Positions 26,210-37,495 of a stretch of DNA of 45,000 bases are shown here, in pieces. The translations under genes were made by a program, and so were the position numbers. Source of the DNA: an uncultured Bacteroidota bacterium (lineage in GTDB: Bacteria > Bacteroidota > Bacteroidia > Flavobacteriales > Flavobacteriaceae). How positions within the stretch are numbered: position 1 is the first letter of the stretch; every line of letters begins with the position of its first letter. The DNA lies in the NCBI GenBank assembly GCA_902536935.1, contig CACAZM010000004.1:1-45000 (forward strand), written 5' to 3'. The notes beneath the pieces are model-generated. The model did not search any database. It had not been told where the DNA came from and saw only the letters and a list, made by a program, of their open reading frames with translations.

Positions 26210-26536
26210 TTATTTGCTTGTTTCGTCAGTATGACGATAATATACTTTTTCTGCTAACCACTGTTCAACTGCTACAGCGTGTGGCTTGGGTAACTTTTCG
26301 TAAAACTTAGAAACTTCGATTTGCTCTTTGTTCTCAAAAATTTCCTCAAGTGTTTCAATTGGGGTAGCAAACTCTTCTAACTTTTCAAATAGCTCTGTAC
26401 GCAGCTCCTCATTTATCTGAATCGAGCGTTTGGCAAGTATAGAAACGGTTTTGTAGATGTTTCCAGTTGGTTCATCTAGCTTATTACGATTGTAAGTAAC
26501 CGTAGTGTCAGGTGCATTAGAATTCTTTATCGACAT
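26210..26536 (-). CDS. rpoZ: RNA polymerase omega subunit (RpoZ/Rpb6-like)
   Basis: Small 108-residue protein whose central segment (about 26-60, GNIYKTVSILAKRSIQINEE) fits the omega/Rpb6 fold, which latches the beta' subunit. The length exceeds the minimal omega because of an extended N-terminus and an acidic C-terminal half. Bacteroidetes omega genes sit between bamD and coaBC, as here (nine bases after bamD, none before coaBC), and this context gives much of the confidence. Confidence 0.85.
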   Translation of the reverse strand: MSIKNSNAPDTTVTYNRNKLDEPTGNIYKTVSILAKRSIQINEELRTELFEKLEEFATPIETLEEIFENKEQIEVSKFYEKLPKPHAVAVEQWLAEKVYYRHTDETSK

Positions 26537-26545
26537 ACCGTAATT

Positions 26546-27355
26546 TTAATTGGCTGCAAATGTAGTGATTTCTTTCTCGATATCATTCATCATTGAAATA
26601 CTCTCATCCAAAAATTCGGATTCAGGGTAAGCACGTACAAAATCATCAAAATAGGATACAGCGATATCTAAACGCTCTTCTTTTTTTGAGAAGACACTAT
26701 TGATTGCCAAAATTGAAGCTGCTCGAAACTTGATAAACATCGCTTCTTCTCGATAGGGAGTACCTGGAAAATCGGCGATAAAGTTATCTATCGCCTTGAT
26801 TGCTGCCTTATAATCCCGAATCGTATAAAATTGTTTAGCGTTTTCAAAAGATTTACGTTCCAGTTTGCGTAACAATTCTTCAACAATATTATTAACTTCC
26901 ACCATGCGCTCACTCTCGGGGTAACGATTGATATATTCTTGTAACTTGTTCAAAGCTTCTTCTGTGTCTTTTTGATCCAAACTAAAAATCGGAGAAATTT
27001 CCGCATAAGCATAGGCGGTCAAATAATAAGCCTCCTCCAATTTATCACTTTGAGGAAAAGCTTTTGTAAATGATTCAAACTCGTAAGCTGCTGTAATATA
27101 TGAGCGTGTATTGAGTAAACAATTAGCATAGAAGTAAGTGATTCGTTCCGATTGGGGTTTCCCTCTGTAAAGTGGCTTTAATTGTTCAAAAAGACCTCTG
27201 GCTCTTCGATAATCCCCTTCATCATAATATGCTTCAGCCAAATCATATTTAAGCTTGGTGTCTTCACTTTTCAATGCTTTTTGATACGGCCCACAAGAAG
27301 TCATCAAAAGAATTACAAACCCGATAAGAGAATGGTTTGTTATTTTAATTTGCAT
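26546..27355 (-). CDS. bamD: Outer membrane assembly lipoprotein BamD
   Basis: Essential lipoprotein partner of BamA in folding outer-membrane beta-barrels. The signal ends in the lipobox LMTSC with lipid-modified Cys21. Tetratricopeptide-type helices follow throughout: ALEYY-like repeats such as KYDLAEAYYDEGDYRRARGL (about 36-55) and AAYEFESFTKAFPQSDKLEE are plain. The 269-residue length fits the family (YfiO/BamD). It opens a tight cluster with rpoZ, coaBC and the PorD-like gene. Its own promoter is predicted in the 38-base gap after dapA. Confidence 0.92.
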   Translation of the reverse strand: MQIKITNHSLIGFVILLMTSCGPYQKALKSEDTKLKYDLAEAYYDEGDYRRARGLFEQLKPLYRGKPQSERITYFYANCLLNTRSYITAAYEFESFTKAFPQSDKLEEAYYLTAYAYAEISPIFSLDQKDTEEALNKLQEYINRYPESERMVEVNNIVEELLRKLERKSFENAKQFYTIRDYKAAIKAIDNFIADFPGTPYREEAMFIKFRAASILAINSVFSKKEERLDIAVSYFDDFVRAYPESEFLDESISMMNDIEKEITTFAAN

Positions 27356-27359
27356 GGTG

Positions 27360-27389
27360 TAAAGTTATACATTTGAACAACATAACAAA
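27360..27389 (-). promoter_or_regulatory. Predicted promoter of bamD
   Basis: On the - strand TTTG (27389-27386) is followed after 18 bases by TAACTTTA (27367-27360), seven of eight matches to TAnnTTTG. The element ends four bases before the bamD ATG, so a transcript from it would be nearly leaderless. It fills the only gap between dapA and bamD, so the bamD-to-regulator cluster may be expressed separately from the upstream ligA-dapA group. Confidence 0.45.
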
Positions 27390-27393
27390 CTCA

Positions 27394-28278
27394 TTAATCG
27401 TATTGATCAACATAGGTTCTCAACTTTGATGTAACAGAATCAGAAACAGGAACTAAAGGAAGTCGCAACTGGTTTTCGATAAGTCCACGTTGATGAAGTA
27501 CAGCTTTTATTCCGCCAGGATTTCCCTGGACGAATAGCAATTCAATAATGGGTTGGGCAAGGGTTGCGATTTTATTGGCTTTGTCATCATTTCCTTCAAG
27601 CGCAGCAACAACGCCATTGCTGAAAAAGCGTGGAAACCCACCAGCAATGACAGATATCACACCCTCAGCACCCGATTGAATTAGAGGAATTGCTGTTTCA
27701 TCGTCGCCAGAAAGTACAATAAAATCGTCTGGCCGTCCATTAAGAATGGCTTTTCCTTGATCTAAATCTCCACTTGCATCTTTGATGCCAATTACGTTTG
27801 GACAGTCATGAGCAATTCGCAAAGTGGTTTCGGTATTGATGTTTGAAGATGTCCGCCCTGGAACATTATACAATATAAGTGGTAAAGGAGTTACCGCATC
27901 AAGCGCTTTGTAATGTTGATAGATTCCTTCCTGGGTTGGTCGATTGTAATATGGAGAAACCGAAAGAATGGCTGAAAAACCAGATGTGTCAACCTGTTGT
28001 AGTGCTCGTTGCAGTGCCATAGTGTCATTACCGCCAAGTCCCATAATTAAGGGTACTCGACCGTCAACAGTTTCCACAAAACAGTCAAAAATCTGTTTTT
28101 TCTCTTCAATAGAAATTGTTGGAGACTCTGCTGTTGTCCCCATAGCAACCAAATAGCAAATATCATTGTCAATTAAATAATCAATGAGGCTACGTAAAGA
28201 TGTATAATCAACTTTCAAATCAGCAGTAAAAGGAGTTATAACTGCAACACCAGTACCAAAATATGGGGACTTATTCAT
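27394..28278 (-). CDS. dapA: 4-hydroxy-tetrahydrodipicolinate synthase
   Basis: Condenses pyruvate with aspartate semialdehyde, the first step of the diaminopimelate/lysine branch. The Schiff-base Lys166 lies in GIKDASGD, Tyr137 in YNVPGRT, and GTTAE (47-51) is the pyruvate-binding motif. I use the ATG at 28278 (MNKSPYFGTG), which gives 294 residues, the usual size. An ATG 72 bases upstream is in frame but only extends into the preceding gene. The start overlaps the DUF6913-like gene by eight bases. dapF, later in the same pathway, lies about 9 kb away. Confidence 0.96.
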   Translation of the reverse strand: MNKSPYFGTGVAVITPFTADLKVDYTSLRSLIDYLIDNDICYLVAMGTTAESPTISIEEKKQIFDCFVETVDGRVPLIMGLGGNDTMALQRALQQVDTSGFSAILSVSPYYNRPTQEGIYQHYKALDAVTPLPLILYNVPGRTSSNINTETTLRIAHDCPNVIGIKDASGDLDQGKAILNGRPDDFIVLSGDDETAIPLIQSGAEGVISVIAGGFPRFFSNGVVAALEGNDDKANKIATLAQPIIELLFVQGNPGGIKAVLHQRGLIENQLRLPLVPVSDSVTSKLRTYVDQYD

Positions 28279-28774
28279 CGGTATTGATCTTAGAAAAAAA
28301 GGTGTTAAATGTGTTGAAAAATTGTTCTGCAGTTTTGTCTTCTTCCCCAATCAAAAGATCGTTTAGTCGGTGATCGGCTGTGACATAACCAACCCTAAAT
28401 CCTGCTTTTATTTGCGAGGAAATTGATTTAAGAATAAGATTGTCTTTCCAGAAAAAATTAAACAGTAAATCATACTTTTTCGACAAAACTTTTTTTTTCA
28501 AGGGATGAACAAGCGTTCCATCCCAATGTAGATGCCGGTTGTTAAATTGCGGACGATACAAGCTAAAGTCTTTGCATGGTTTTGGTGTATAATAAATCTT
28601 TGTAATTCTATTTTTATGAATTTGAAAGAGTTCCTTTATATAGAGGTCTAGTTCTATTTCTGCTAAAATACTTAGATCGATTAGACACGCAACAGAACGA
28701 ACGGACTCTGGCTTAACCATCGTACGTTGAGACAGCTTGGTTAGGGTCTTTTCAACAACTCGTTTTCTAAACAT
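28271..28774 (-). CDS. Uncharacterised DUF6913-like protein
   Basis: A 167-residue basic protein without signal peptide or membrane segment. It has no catalytic motif I can recognise. Features are an N-terminal Lys/Arg-rich helix, a segment (about 85-115) with FNRHLHWDG-like character, and the conserved-looking SQIKAGFRVGYVTADHRLNDLLIG near residues 122-145. From memory a family of this size (DUF6913) lies between ligA and dapA in flavobacteria, which fits. The eight-base overlap with dapA implies coupled translation, but no role in lysine synthesis can be claimed. Confidence 0.75.
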   Translation of the reverse strand: MFRKRVVEKTLTKLSQRTMVKPESVRSVACLIDLSILAEIELDLYIKELFQIHKNRITKIYYTPKPCKDFSLYRPQFNNRHLHWDGTLVHPLKKKVLSKKYDLLFNFFWKDNLILKSISSQIKAGFRVGYVTADHRLNDLLIGEEDKTAEQFFNTFNTFFSKINTDE

Positions 28775-28865
28775 ATTTGGGGGGCTAAATTAATCAATCC
28801 CCAATTCTAAATGTGCAATTTATCATTCTTTTTTAAAATGTACACAAAATGTTTTATCTGTAACA

Positions 28866-31697
<2,832 letters not shown>

Positions 31698-31708
<11 letters not shown>

Positions 31709-32201
31709 ATTGAAGGGATTTTACCATCCAAACTGGGCATGAGCAATGAACTGTATTTCCGATACGATGGTCGATATAGGTGAATCCCCATTTTTTGTAT
31801 AGCTTTTGCGCGTTAATCATGTTCGGCATGGTTTCTAGATAGCAATCTGTATGTCCATGAGACTTAGCATGTGTAAGGCATTTTTGAATCATTTGGTTCC
31901 TCAACCCCTTTCCCCTTGCATCGTAGAGAAAATACATTTTCTGTAGCTCACAATACCCACCAGGACCGTCATGCAATGCGCCAATACCTGCGCCTCCAAA
32001 AATGTAATCTCCATTACAAACCACCCAATAGTTTGTTTTTTTCCGTTGGTAAGGATCATAAATTGCATCGATTTCAGGGTCAGCAAAAGCAGTGCCTTGC
32101 TTAGGAACATTCATTTCGACTAGGACCTCTTTAAGCACCCGAGCTAGGACGTGATTATAAGATTGACGAACCAAACGAATTTCCCATTGGTCATTTACCA
32201 T
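31698..32201 (-). CDS. GNAT-family N-acetyltransferase
   Basis: A 167-residue acetyltransferase. The acetyl-CoA pyrophosphate loop is YDARGKGL (93-100), and ETMPNMINAQKLYKKWGF (about 123-140) matches the C-terminal GNAT segment. The acceptor is unknown. It is the first gene of the long - strand array and is divergent from ribD across about 33 bases. Its end overlaps prmC by 11 bases, so the two are likely translated together. No evidence links it to ribosomal protein acetylation. Confidence 0.88.
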
Positions 32202-32219
32202 TTGTTTAGCCTATTTTTG
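32187..32219 (+). promoter_or_regulatory. Predicted promoter of ribD
   Basis: TATTTTTG (32212-32219) is an exact TAnnTTTG match. TTG at 32187-32189 lies 22 bases upstream, inside the first codons of the divergent GNAT gene. The transcript would begin near 32225, before the ATG at 32235. That excludes the longer open frame starting at 32151. Confidence 0.5.
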
Positions 32220-32234
32220 TTGTCTAAATGTACA

Positions 32235-33296
32235 ATGAAATTTGGTATGAGTTCATCCAAATTTATGAACAAATGTATAGCCCTTGCTAAGCAAGGGCTC
32301 GGCAATACATACCCAAACCCCTTGGTTGGTTCTGTGGTAGTGTACGACGGAGAAGTCATTGGTACTGGTTGGCATCAAAAGTCCGGTGAAGCACATGCAG
32401 AAGTGCACTCTATCAATTCTGTATCTAATAAATCCTTGTTAGCTGATTCCACTTTGTATGTCAATCTAGAACCGTGTAGTCATCATGGAAAAACTCCGCC
32501 TTGCACTGATTTCATAATTCAAAGTGGGATTCGCCATGTTGTTGTTGGAATGCAAGACCCTTTTATAAAGGTAAATGGGAGGGGGATCCAAAAACTACGT
32601 CATGCTGGTGTGCACGTTGATGTCGGAATTGAATTTGCTGCATGCAGAGAATTAAACAAACGATTTGTCACAACGATTGAAAAGAAACGTCCTTACATTA
32701 TATTAAAGTGGGCAAAGACTGCAGATGGATTTCTTGCACCTAAAACCAAAACTACAAACGAGCCAGTGTGGATAAGCAATATTTTATCCCGAACTCTAGC
32801 TCACAAATGGCGAGCTGAAGAACAATCGATTTTGATCGGCAAGCAAACCGCATTGGATGATAACCCCGCATTAACTACCAGACTGCACAAGGGTCCTTCC
32901 CCAATTCGAATATTAATTGACCCAAATGAAGAAGTTAGCCGTAAAGCGAAACTCTTCAATTCCGATCAAAAAGTCATTGTGTTTACTGCAAATGAAAGTC
33001 GAACGGAAGACCATGTTGAATATGTAGCTATTGATTTTTCTGAAAATGGATTAGAACAAATACTCAGCACTTTATCTCAAAAAGGGATTCAGTCTGTGAT
33101 GATTGAGGGCGGCTCAATCACACTTCAGCATTTTATAGATTCTGGATTGTGGGATGAGGCCAGAGTGATTACAGGGCAAGAGAAATTTGGGGATGGAATT
33201 ACTGCACCAAATAAAATATCATTTTCAGCGAAACCAAAAGTAACTAACTTAGAAGGAGATGTATTAAAGCAATGGGTTAATCACCTAGCGCATTGA
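32235..33296 (+). CDS. ribD: Riboflavin biosynthesis deaminase/reductase RibD
   Basis: Converts the GTP-derived pyrimidine to the ribitylamino-uracil phosphate in two steps. The N-terminal deaminase domain (to about 150) has the zinc site His54-x-Glu56 (GEAHAEVHSI), Cys81 and Cys90 (PCSHHGKTPPC). The C-terminal reductase domain starts RPYIILKWAKTADGFLAP. Numbering uses the ATG at 32235 (353 residues); an ATG four codons later also fits. The open frame extends to 32151 but that part overlaps the divergent GNAT gene. No FMN riboswitch was recognised upstream, and no other rib gene is nearby. Confidence 0.94.
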   Translation: MKFGMSSSKFMNKCIALAKQGLGNTYPNPLVGSVVVYDGEVIGTGWHQKSGEAHAEVHSINSVSNKSLLADSTLYVNLEPCSHHGKTPPCTDFIIQSGIRHVVVGMQDPFIKVNGRGIQKLRHAGVHVDVGIEFAACRELNKRFVTTIEKKRPYIILKWAKTADGFLAPKTKTTNEPVWISNILSRTLAHKWRAEEQSILIGKQTALDDNPALTTRLHKGPSPIRILIDPNEEVSRKAKLFNSDQKVIVFTANESRTEDHVEYVAIDFSENGLEQILSTLSQKGIQSVMIEGGSITLQHFIDSGLWDEARVITGQEKFGDGITAPNKISFSAKPKVTNLEGDVLKQWVNHLAH

Positions 33297-33861
33297 GATT
33301 CGCCTTGGGGTATATCATGATTTTCGATTATCAGGATTTACAAAATCAAGGGGTTTTGGCTGTCATACAAAGTACTTTTTGGTGATTGAAAATTTAATAC
33401 AATTTATAATTAAGGTCGCATCGCTATACAAACAAATCTCAATTTTTATCTTATCATCGTAGTATTAGAGGGGGTTTTAATTATGTTGAAAATGATAATA
33501 CTGGTAAAAAATACACTGATTTTCTATCTTGGAGAACTGAATCATAGAAACCATAACCACTAATCCGAGTCAGTTCTAAGTAGGTTGCTTAAGTTCCATG
33601 ATTAATCACACCCATTTGATCAGTTTAACCATAACGAGTTGTTGATTGAAAAACAAATTTTTTATTATAATAAGTTTTTTCTTACAAAATGGAATTTTTA
33701 TGTGCGTCCATAATATGCATAAAAGTTTCTAAAAATTCAATACTAAAAAAGTTTTTTTTCAAATTTTTTACATGCATATTTGTTTTATAAGTTTTTGCAA
33801 AGAACTTTAAACCATTGCTCCTCTTCTAACAACAAAAAAACAACTGTTAAGACGACAATTA
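33297..33861. other. AT-rich gene-free region upstream of dnaA
   Basis: This 565-base stretch has no credible gene; the longest frame I noted is a 22-codon one at 33318. It contains two inverted repeats: AGAACTGA (33533-33540) with TCAGTTCT (33570-33577), and AATATGCAT (33712-33720) with ATGCATATT (33772-33780). The last 200 bases are dominated by A- and T-runs with repeated AAGTTTTT-like words. I found no exact DnaA box (TTWTNCACA); TTAATCACA at 33602 is the nearest. A weak -7-like TAAGTTTT is at 33788. The dnaA promoter and leader must lie here. Confidence 0.55.
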
Positions 33862-35289
33862 ATGCAGCAAACTGCTGAATCTGTTTGGAAAAAATGTTTG
33901 AGCTTCGTTGAGGATAATATTGACCCTCAAGCTTTCAAAACTTGGTTTAATCCTATTATTCCTGTAAAGCTTAAAGACAATGCCCTCAATATCGAGGTTC
34001 CCAGTAAATTCTTCTACGAATGGATTGAAGAGCACTACATCAAAATACTCAAAACTGCCCTTCACAAAGAACTTGGACATGATGGTCGCTTAGTATATAT
34101 TATACGGATGGAAAATACGTATGGGAGTAAGTTACCATACACGCAAAAAATTCCGAGCAGTAGACGTACAGGGATTCAACCGCAAAACATTGAGGCCCCA
34201 AGTCAGGGACAAACATCGGAACTCAAAAACCCATTTATCATCCCAGGAATCCGCAACCTGAAAATTGAATCCCAATTAAATGCAAACTACAGCTTTGACA
34301 ACTTTCTGGAAGGTGACTCGAATCGGCTTGCTAGATCTGCTGGAATTGCTGTAGCGAATCGTCCTGGTGGCACTTCATTTAATCCCCTTCTGATTTTTGG
34401 AGGAGTTGGTCTTGGAAAAACTCACCTCGCACATGCTATAGGAGTTCAAGTCAAAGAAAATTACCCTGAAAAAACAGTACTCTACATCTCAGCTGAAAAA
34501 TTTACACAGCAATACATTGATGCAATAAAGAAAAACAACAGAAATGACTTCATTCACTTCTACCAACTAATCGATGTATTAATCATTGATGACGTACAGT
34601 TTTTATCAGGAAAGTCTGGAACGCAAGATGTCTTCTTTCACATTTTCAATCATTTGCACCAAAACGGAAAACAAGTTATACTCACATCCGATAAAGCACC
34701 TGTTGACATGCAAGACATTGAGCAGCGATTACTCTCTCGCTTCAAATGGGGACTGTCGGCAGAGCTTCAAAAGCCAGATTATGAGACGCGTGTTTTGATT
34801 TTGAAAAACAAACTATATAGAGATGGTGTTGAGCTTTCAGAAGATATCATATCTTATGTTGCCAAGTCAGTCAAAACAAATATTCGTGAGCTTGAAGGCG
34901 CTGTTATTTCGCTAATCGCTCAATCGTCTTTCAACAAACTTGAAGTGACTCCCGAACTTGCCAAACGAGTAGTTGAGAAATTTGTGAGAAACACCAAACG
35001 TGAAATTTCTATAGATTACATCCAGAAGGTGGTATCGGATTATTTCCAAATGGATGTAACTACACTGCAGTCTAAAACCCGTAAGCGTCATATCGTTCAA
35101 GCTCGTCAATTGGCGATGTTTTTCGCAAAAAAACTCACCAAAGCATCTCTTGCAAATATCGGGCAGCAAATTGGACATCGGGATCACGCAACTGTTCTCC
35201 ACGCTTGTAAAACGGTAGACAACCTCGCCTTTACCGATAAACAATTCCGTAAGTACGTAGAAGACCTGACGAAGAAATTCTCAAGCTAA
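33862..35289 (+). CDS. dnaA: Chromosomal replication initiator protein DnaA
   Basis: Origin-binding AAA+ ATPase. Domain I (about 1-85) mediates oligomerisation, a short linker follows, and Walker A GGVGLGKT (180-187) and Walker B VLIIDD (239-244) define domain III. Domain IV (about 380-475) ends with the DnaA signature GHRDHATVLHACKTV, which reads the DnaA box. The 475-residue length is normal. It is followed six bases later by a tyrosine phosphatase gene and does not have the dnaN-recF neighbourhood of many other phyla. Confidence 0.97.
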   Translation: MQQTAESVWKKCLSFVEDNIDPQAFKTWFNPIIPVKLKDNALNIEVPSKFFYEWIEEHYIKILKTALHKELGHDGRLVYIIRMENTYGSKLPYTQKIPSSRRTGIQPQNIEAPSQGQTSELKNPFIIPGIRNLKIESQLNANYSFDNFLEGDSNRLARSAGIAVANRPGGTSFNPLLIFGGVGLGKTHLAHAIGVQVKENYPEKTVLYISAEKFTQQYIDAIKKNNRNDFIHFYQLIDVLIIDDVQFLSGKSGTQDVFFHIFNHLHQNGKQVILTSDKAPVDMQDIEQRLLSRFKWGLSAELQKPDYETRVLILKNKLYRDGVELSEDIISYVAKSVKTNIRELEGAVISLIAQSSFNKLEVTPELAKRVVEKFVRNTKREISIDYIQKVVSDYFQMDVTTLQSKTRKRHIVQARQLAMFFAKKLTKASLANIGQQIGHRDHATVLHACKTVDNLAFTDKQFRKYVEDLTKKFSS

Positions 35290-35294
35290 ATTTC

Positions 35295-35753
35295 ATGTCC
35301 AAGCGAATCCTTATGGTCTGCTTGGGAAACATTTGTCGTTCCCCAATCGCTCATGGAATTATGTATGAAATTTCACAAGACTCTTTTGTCGATTCAGCTG
35401 GTACCGGATCATACCATATTGGTAGCCCGCCTGACCCAAGATCAATTCAAGTTGCACGAGACAATGGGATTGACATTAGCCATCAAAGTGCGCGTCAGTT
35501 TCAGTCCAGTGACTTTAACAGATTCGATCATATCTTCGTGATGGATCGGCAGAACTACAGAGACGTGATTACAAAAGCAAAACACCAAGATGACATTGAC
35601 AAAGTTGAATTGCTCTGTGAAGCCGCTGGCTTGGGAATGCGTCCTGTACCCGATCCGTATTTCGGAGACGATGAGGGGTTCCAGAATGTTTTTGATCTTG
35701 TAAAAACAGCATGTCATCGCATTGCAGAACAATTGAAAGGAAACCATGAATAA
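35295..35753 (+). CDS. Low-molecular-weight protein-tyrosine phosphatase
   Basis: Cytosolic cysteine phosphatase of 152 residues. The P-loop CLGNICRS starts at Cys9, with Arg15 completing C-x5-R, and the general acid is Asp120 in DPYFGD. The fold and length are typical of bacterial LMW-PTPs. Such enzymes often oppose a BY-kinase in capsule control, but no kinase or capsule gene is near. It begins six bases after dnaA and overlaps the following methyltransferase by eight, so the three are probably one transcript. Confidence 0.93.
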   Translation: MSKRILMVCLGNICRSPIAHGIMYEISQDSFVDSAGTGSYHIGSPPDPRSIQVARDNGIDISHQSARQFQSSDFNRFDHIFVMDRQNYRDVITKAKHQDDIDKVELLCEAAGLGMRPVPDPYFGDDEGFQNVFDLVKTACHRIAEQLKGNHE

Positions 35754-36468
35754 AGCCAATGGTAAACTGTTTCTAATCCCAAATACACTTGGGGATATTT
35801 CGCCGCAAGACGTAATGTCACATTCCGTTAGTGTCGCTATACATACTACCCAACATTTTATTTTTGAGAAAGAAAAAGTTGGTCGTGCGTATATCAAGCG
35901 ATGGTGTCCTGAAAAATCTCAGAACGAATTAGATGTGCAAATCTTGAACAAACACACAACTCAACAAGAACTGTTACAAATGCTAAACCCATGTTTGTCT
36001 GGCAACAACATAGCTCTTATAACGGATGCTGGTTGTCCAGGGGTGGCTGATCCCGGTGCTGATTTGGTGCTTCTTGCACATCAATCCAAGGTTTCTGTTA
36101 GGCCGTTTGTGGGGCCGTCCTCGATTCTTTTAGCGTTGATGGCTTCAGGACTCAATGGCCAACAATTTGCATTCAATGGATATCTTCCTGTTGATAGACA
36201 AACGTGTAAACAAGCTATCAAAAATTTTGAACGAATCTCATCGAAAAACAACCAAACTCAGATTTTTATAGAAACTCCATATCGAAACAGCCGTTGTTTT
36301 GAATTGTTGATCAATAATTTATCGCCAAACACCTATCTTAGTGTCGGCTGTGATTTAAATTTACCAACTGAGATCATACAGACAAAAACCGCAAAAGATT
36401 GGAAAACAAATCAACTCGATCTACACAAACGGCCAAGTGTTTTTTTGTTTTTAAGGCCTAGCGCATAA
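35746..36468 (+). CDS. RsmI-like SAM-dependent methyltransferase
   Basis: Tetrapyrrole-methylase-fold protein of 240 residues. ALITDAGCPGVADPGADLV (about 94-112) and VRPFVGPSSILLALMASGL (about 120-138) match the core of RsmI, the 16S rRNA C1402 2'-O-methyltransferase. It is shorter than classical RsmI (about 280), and the usual N-terminal motif reads GKLFLIPNTLGD rather than LYVVATPIGNL. A paralogue with another RNA target is therefore possible. Its final 11 bases overlap the convergent mltG. Confidence 0.8.
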   Translation: MNKANGKLFLIPNTLGDISPQDVMSHSVSVAIHTTQHFIFEKEKVGRAYIKRWCPEKSQNELDVQILNKHTTQQELLQMLNPCLSGNNIALITDAGCPGVADPGADLVLLAHQSKVSVRPFVGPSSILLALMASGLNGQQFAFNGYLPVDRQTCKQAIKNFERISSKNNQTQIFIETPYRNSRCFELLINNLSPNTYLSVGCDLNLPTEIIQTKTAKDWKTNQLDLHKRPSVFLFLRPSA

Positions 36469-37492
36469 TCCTATTTTCATTTAACCAGCGAACATACTCT
36501 TTTCGATTAGTTAGGTGCTCGTTGTAGGTACTCGCAAACAAATGGTACCCAGGATTTTTGGGGTCAACAACAAAAAAGAGGTAGTTGTGGGATTCGGCGT
36601 TCAACACAGCGTCAACCGAACTTATGTCTGGCATGGTGATTGGCCCAGGTGGCAATCCGCGATATTTATAGGTATTATAGGGCGATTTGATTTCTAAATC
36701 TTTGTACAACACCCTTCGAAGTACCATTTCAAAATCATTAGCTTGACGTTTCATCGCATAGACTACTGTTGGGTCAGCTTGTAACTTCATTCCTCTGCGC
36801 AAACGGTTGAGATAAACCCCTGCTACACGAGGGCGTTCATCCACTTTTCGTGATTCTTCATTCACAATAGCCGCTAGTGTAATCACTTCGGCACGACTCA
36901 TGTTAAGTCGCTTCCGTTTTGACTCTCTATTTTCATTCCAAAACAAATCATTTTCTCTTTGCATGCGCTGACAAAATTCAGCAGCAGAGATGTTCCAATA
37001 CATTTCATAGGAATTTGGCAAAAACAGACTTAACAATTCTTCTCGGTTTAAGTTTACCGAATCCATAAAATACGGACTCTCTATTTCCTTGGTTAAAGAC
37101 AAACTGTCCAATTCCAATTGTTCTGCAATACGACCAGCAAGATGCGCGATGGTTTGCTGGTTGTTGAATACAACTTGTATTGGTGTGTTTCCAGAACGCA
37201 AGGTATTGATGATTTGCTGATTACCCATACTGGGTTTCAGTACAAAGTGTCCAATACGAGGGGTGTCAAACCGCTTGGCTTTTGCAGCCAATGAAAACGA
37301 AATTTTACTTTTTAAATGAGGCTCCAATATCTTCTTTAAAGTTGCAAATGAAGTCCCAGTTGGGACAAAAATTGATTGACTCTTATCAGCAACTTTTGTA
37401 TTGGGAAAATAAAAAATAATAAATAGTAAGAAAAAGATGATTCCAGTACCAATCAGCGCAAATCGGATAGAACGTTTTATCGATTGAAGCAT
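36458..37492 (-). CDS. mltG: Endolytic transglycosylase MltG
   Basis: Cuts nascent peptidoglycan strands at the inner membrane, setting glycan length. One transmembrane helix spans about 10-29. A LysM-like/YceG region leads to the catalytic site IVNEES, with Glu213 aligned to the Escherichia coli active glutamate. The conserved RPRVAGVYLNRLRRGMKLQADPTV (split here as 221-232 and 233-244) and GLPPGPI follow. The 344-residue length is normal. It starts three bases after dapF, pairing a lytic enzyme with a peptidoglycan precursor gene. Confidence 0.94.
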   Translation of the reverse strand: MLQSIKRSIRFALIGTGIIFFLLFIIFYFPNTKVADKSQSIFVPTGTSFATLKKILEPHLKSKISFSLAAKAKRFDTPRIGHFVLKPSMGNQQIINTLRSGNTPIQVVFNNQQTIAHLAGRIAEQLELDSLSLTKEIESPYFMDSVNLNREELLSLFLPNSYEMYWNISAAEFCQRMQRENDLFWNENRESKRKRLNMSRAEVITLAAIVNEESRKVDERPRVAGVYLNRLRRGMKLQADPTVVYAMKRQANDFEMVLRRVLYKDLEIKSPYNTYKYRGLPPGPITMPDISSVDAVLNAESHNYLFFVVDPKNPGYHLFASTYNEHLTNRKEYVRWLNENRIMR

Positions 37493-37495
37493 TGA

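Noticed and set aside
28279-28350. 24-codon N-terminal extension of dapA
   Set aside because: The extension is basic, does not resemble the family and lies inside the upstream gene; the ATG at 28278 gives the normal 294-residue protein.
32151-32234. 28-codon N-terminal extension of ribD
   Set aside because: It overlaps the divergent GNAT gene and lies upstream of the predicted ribD promoter; the added residues are not family-like.
33318-33386. 22-codon frame after ribD
   Set aside because: Too short, without recognisable features or start signals; expected by chance in this length.
33297-33861. Replication origin next to dnaA
   Set aside because: No exact DnaA box (TTWTNCACA) on either strand; the nearest, TTAATCACA, is single and imperfect. 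Kept only as a question, not as an annotated origin.
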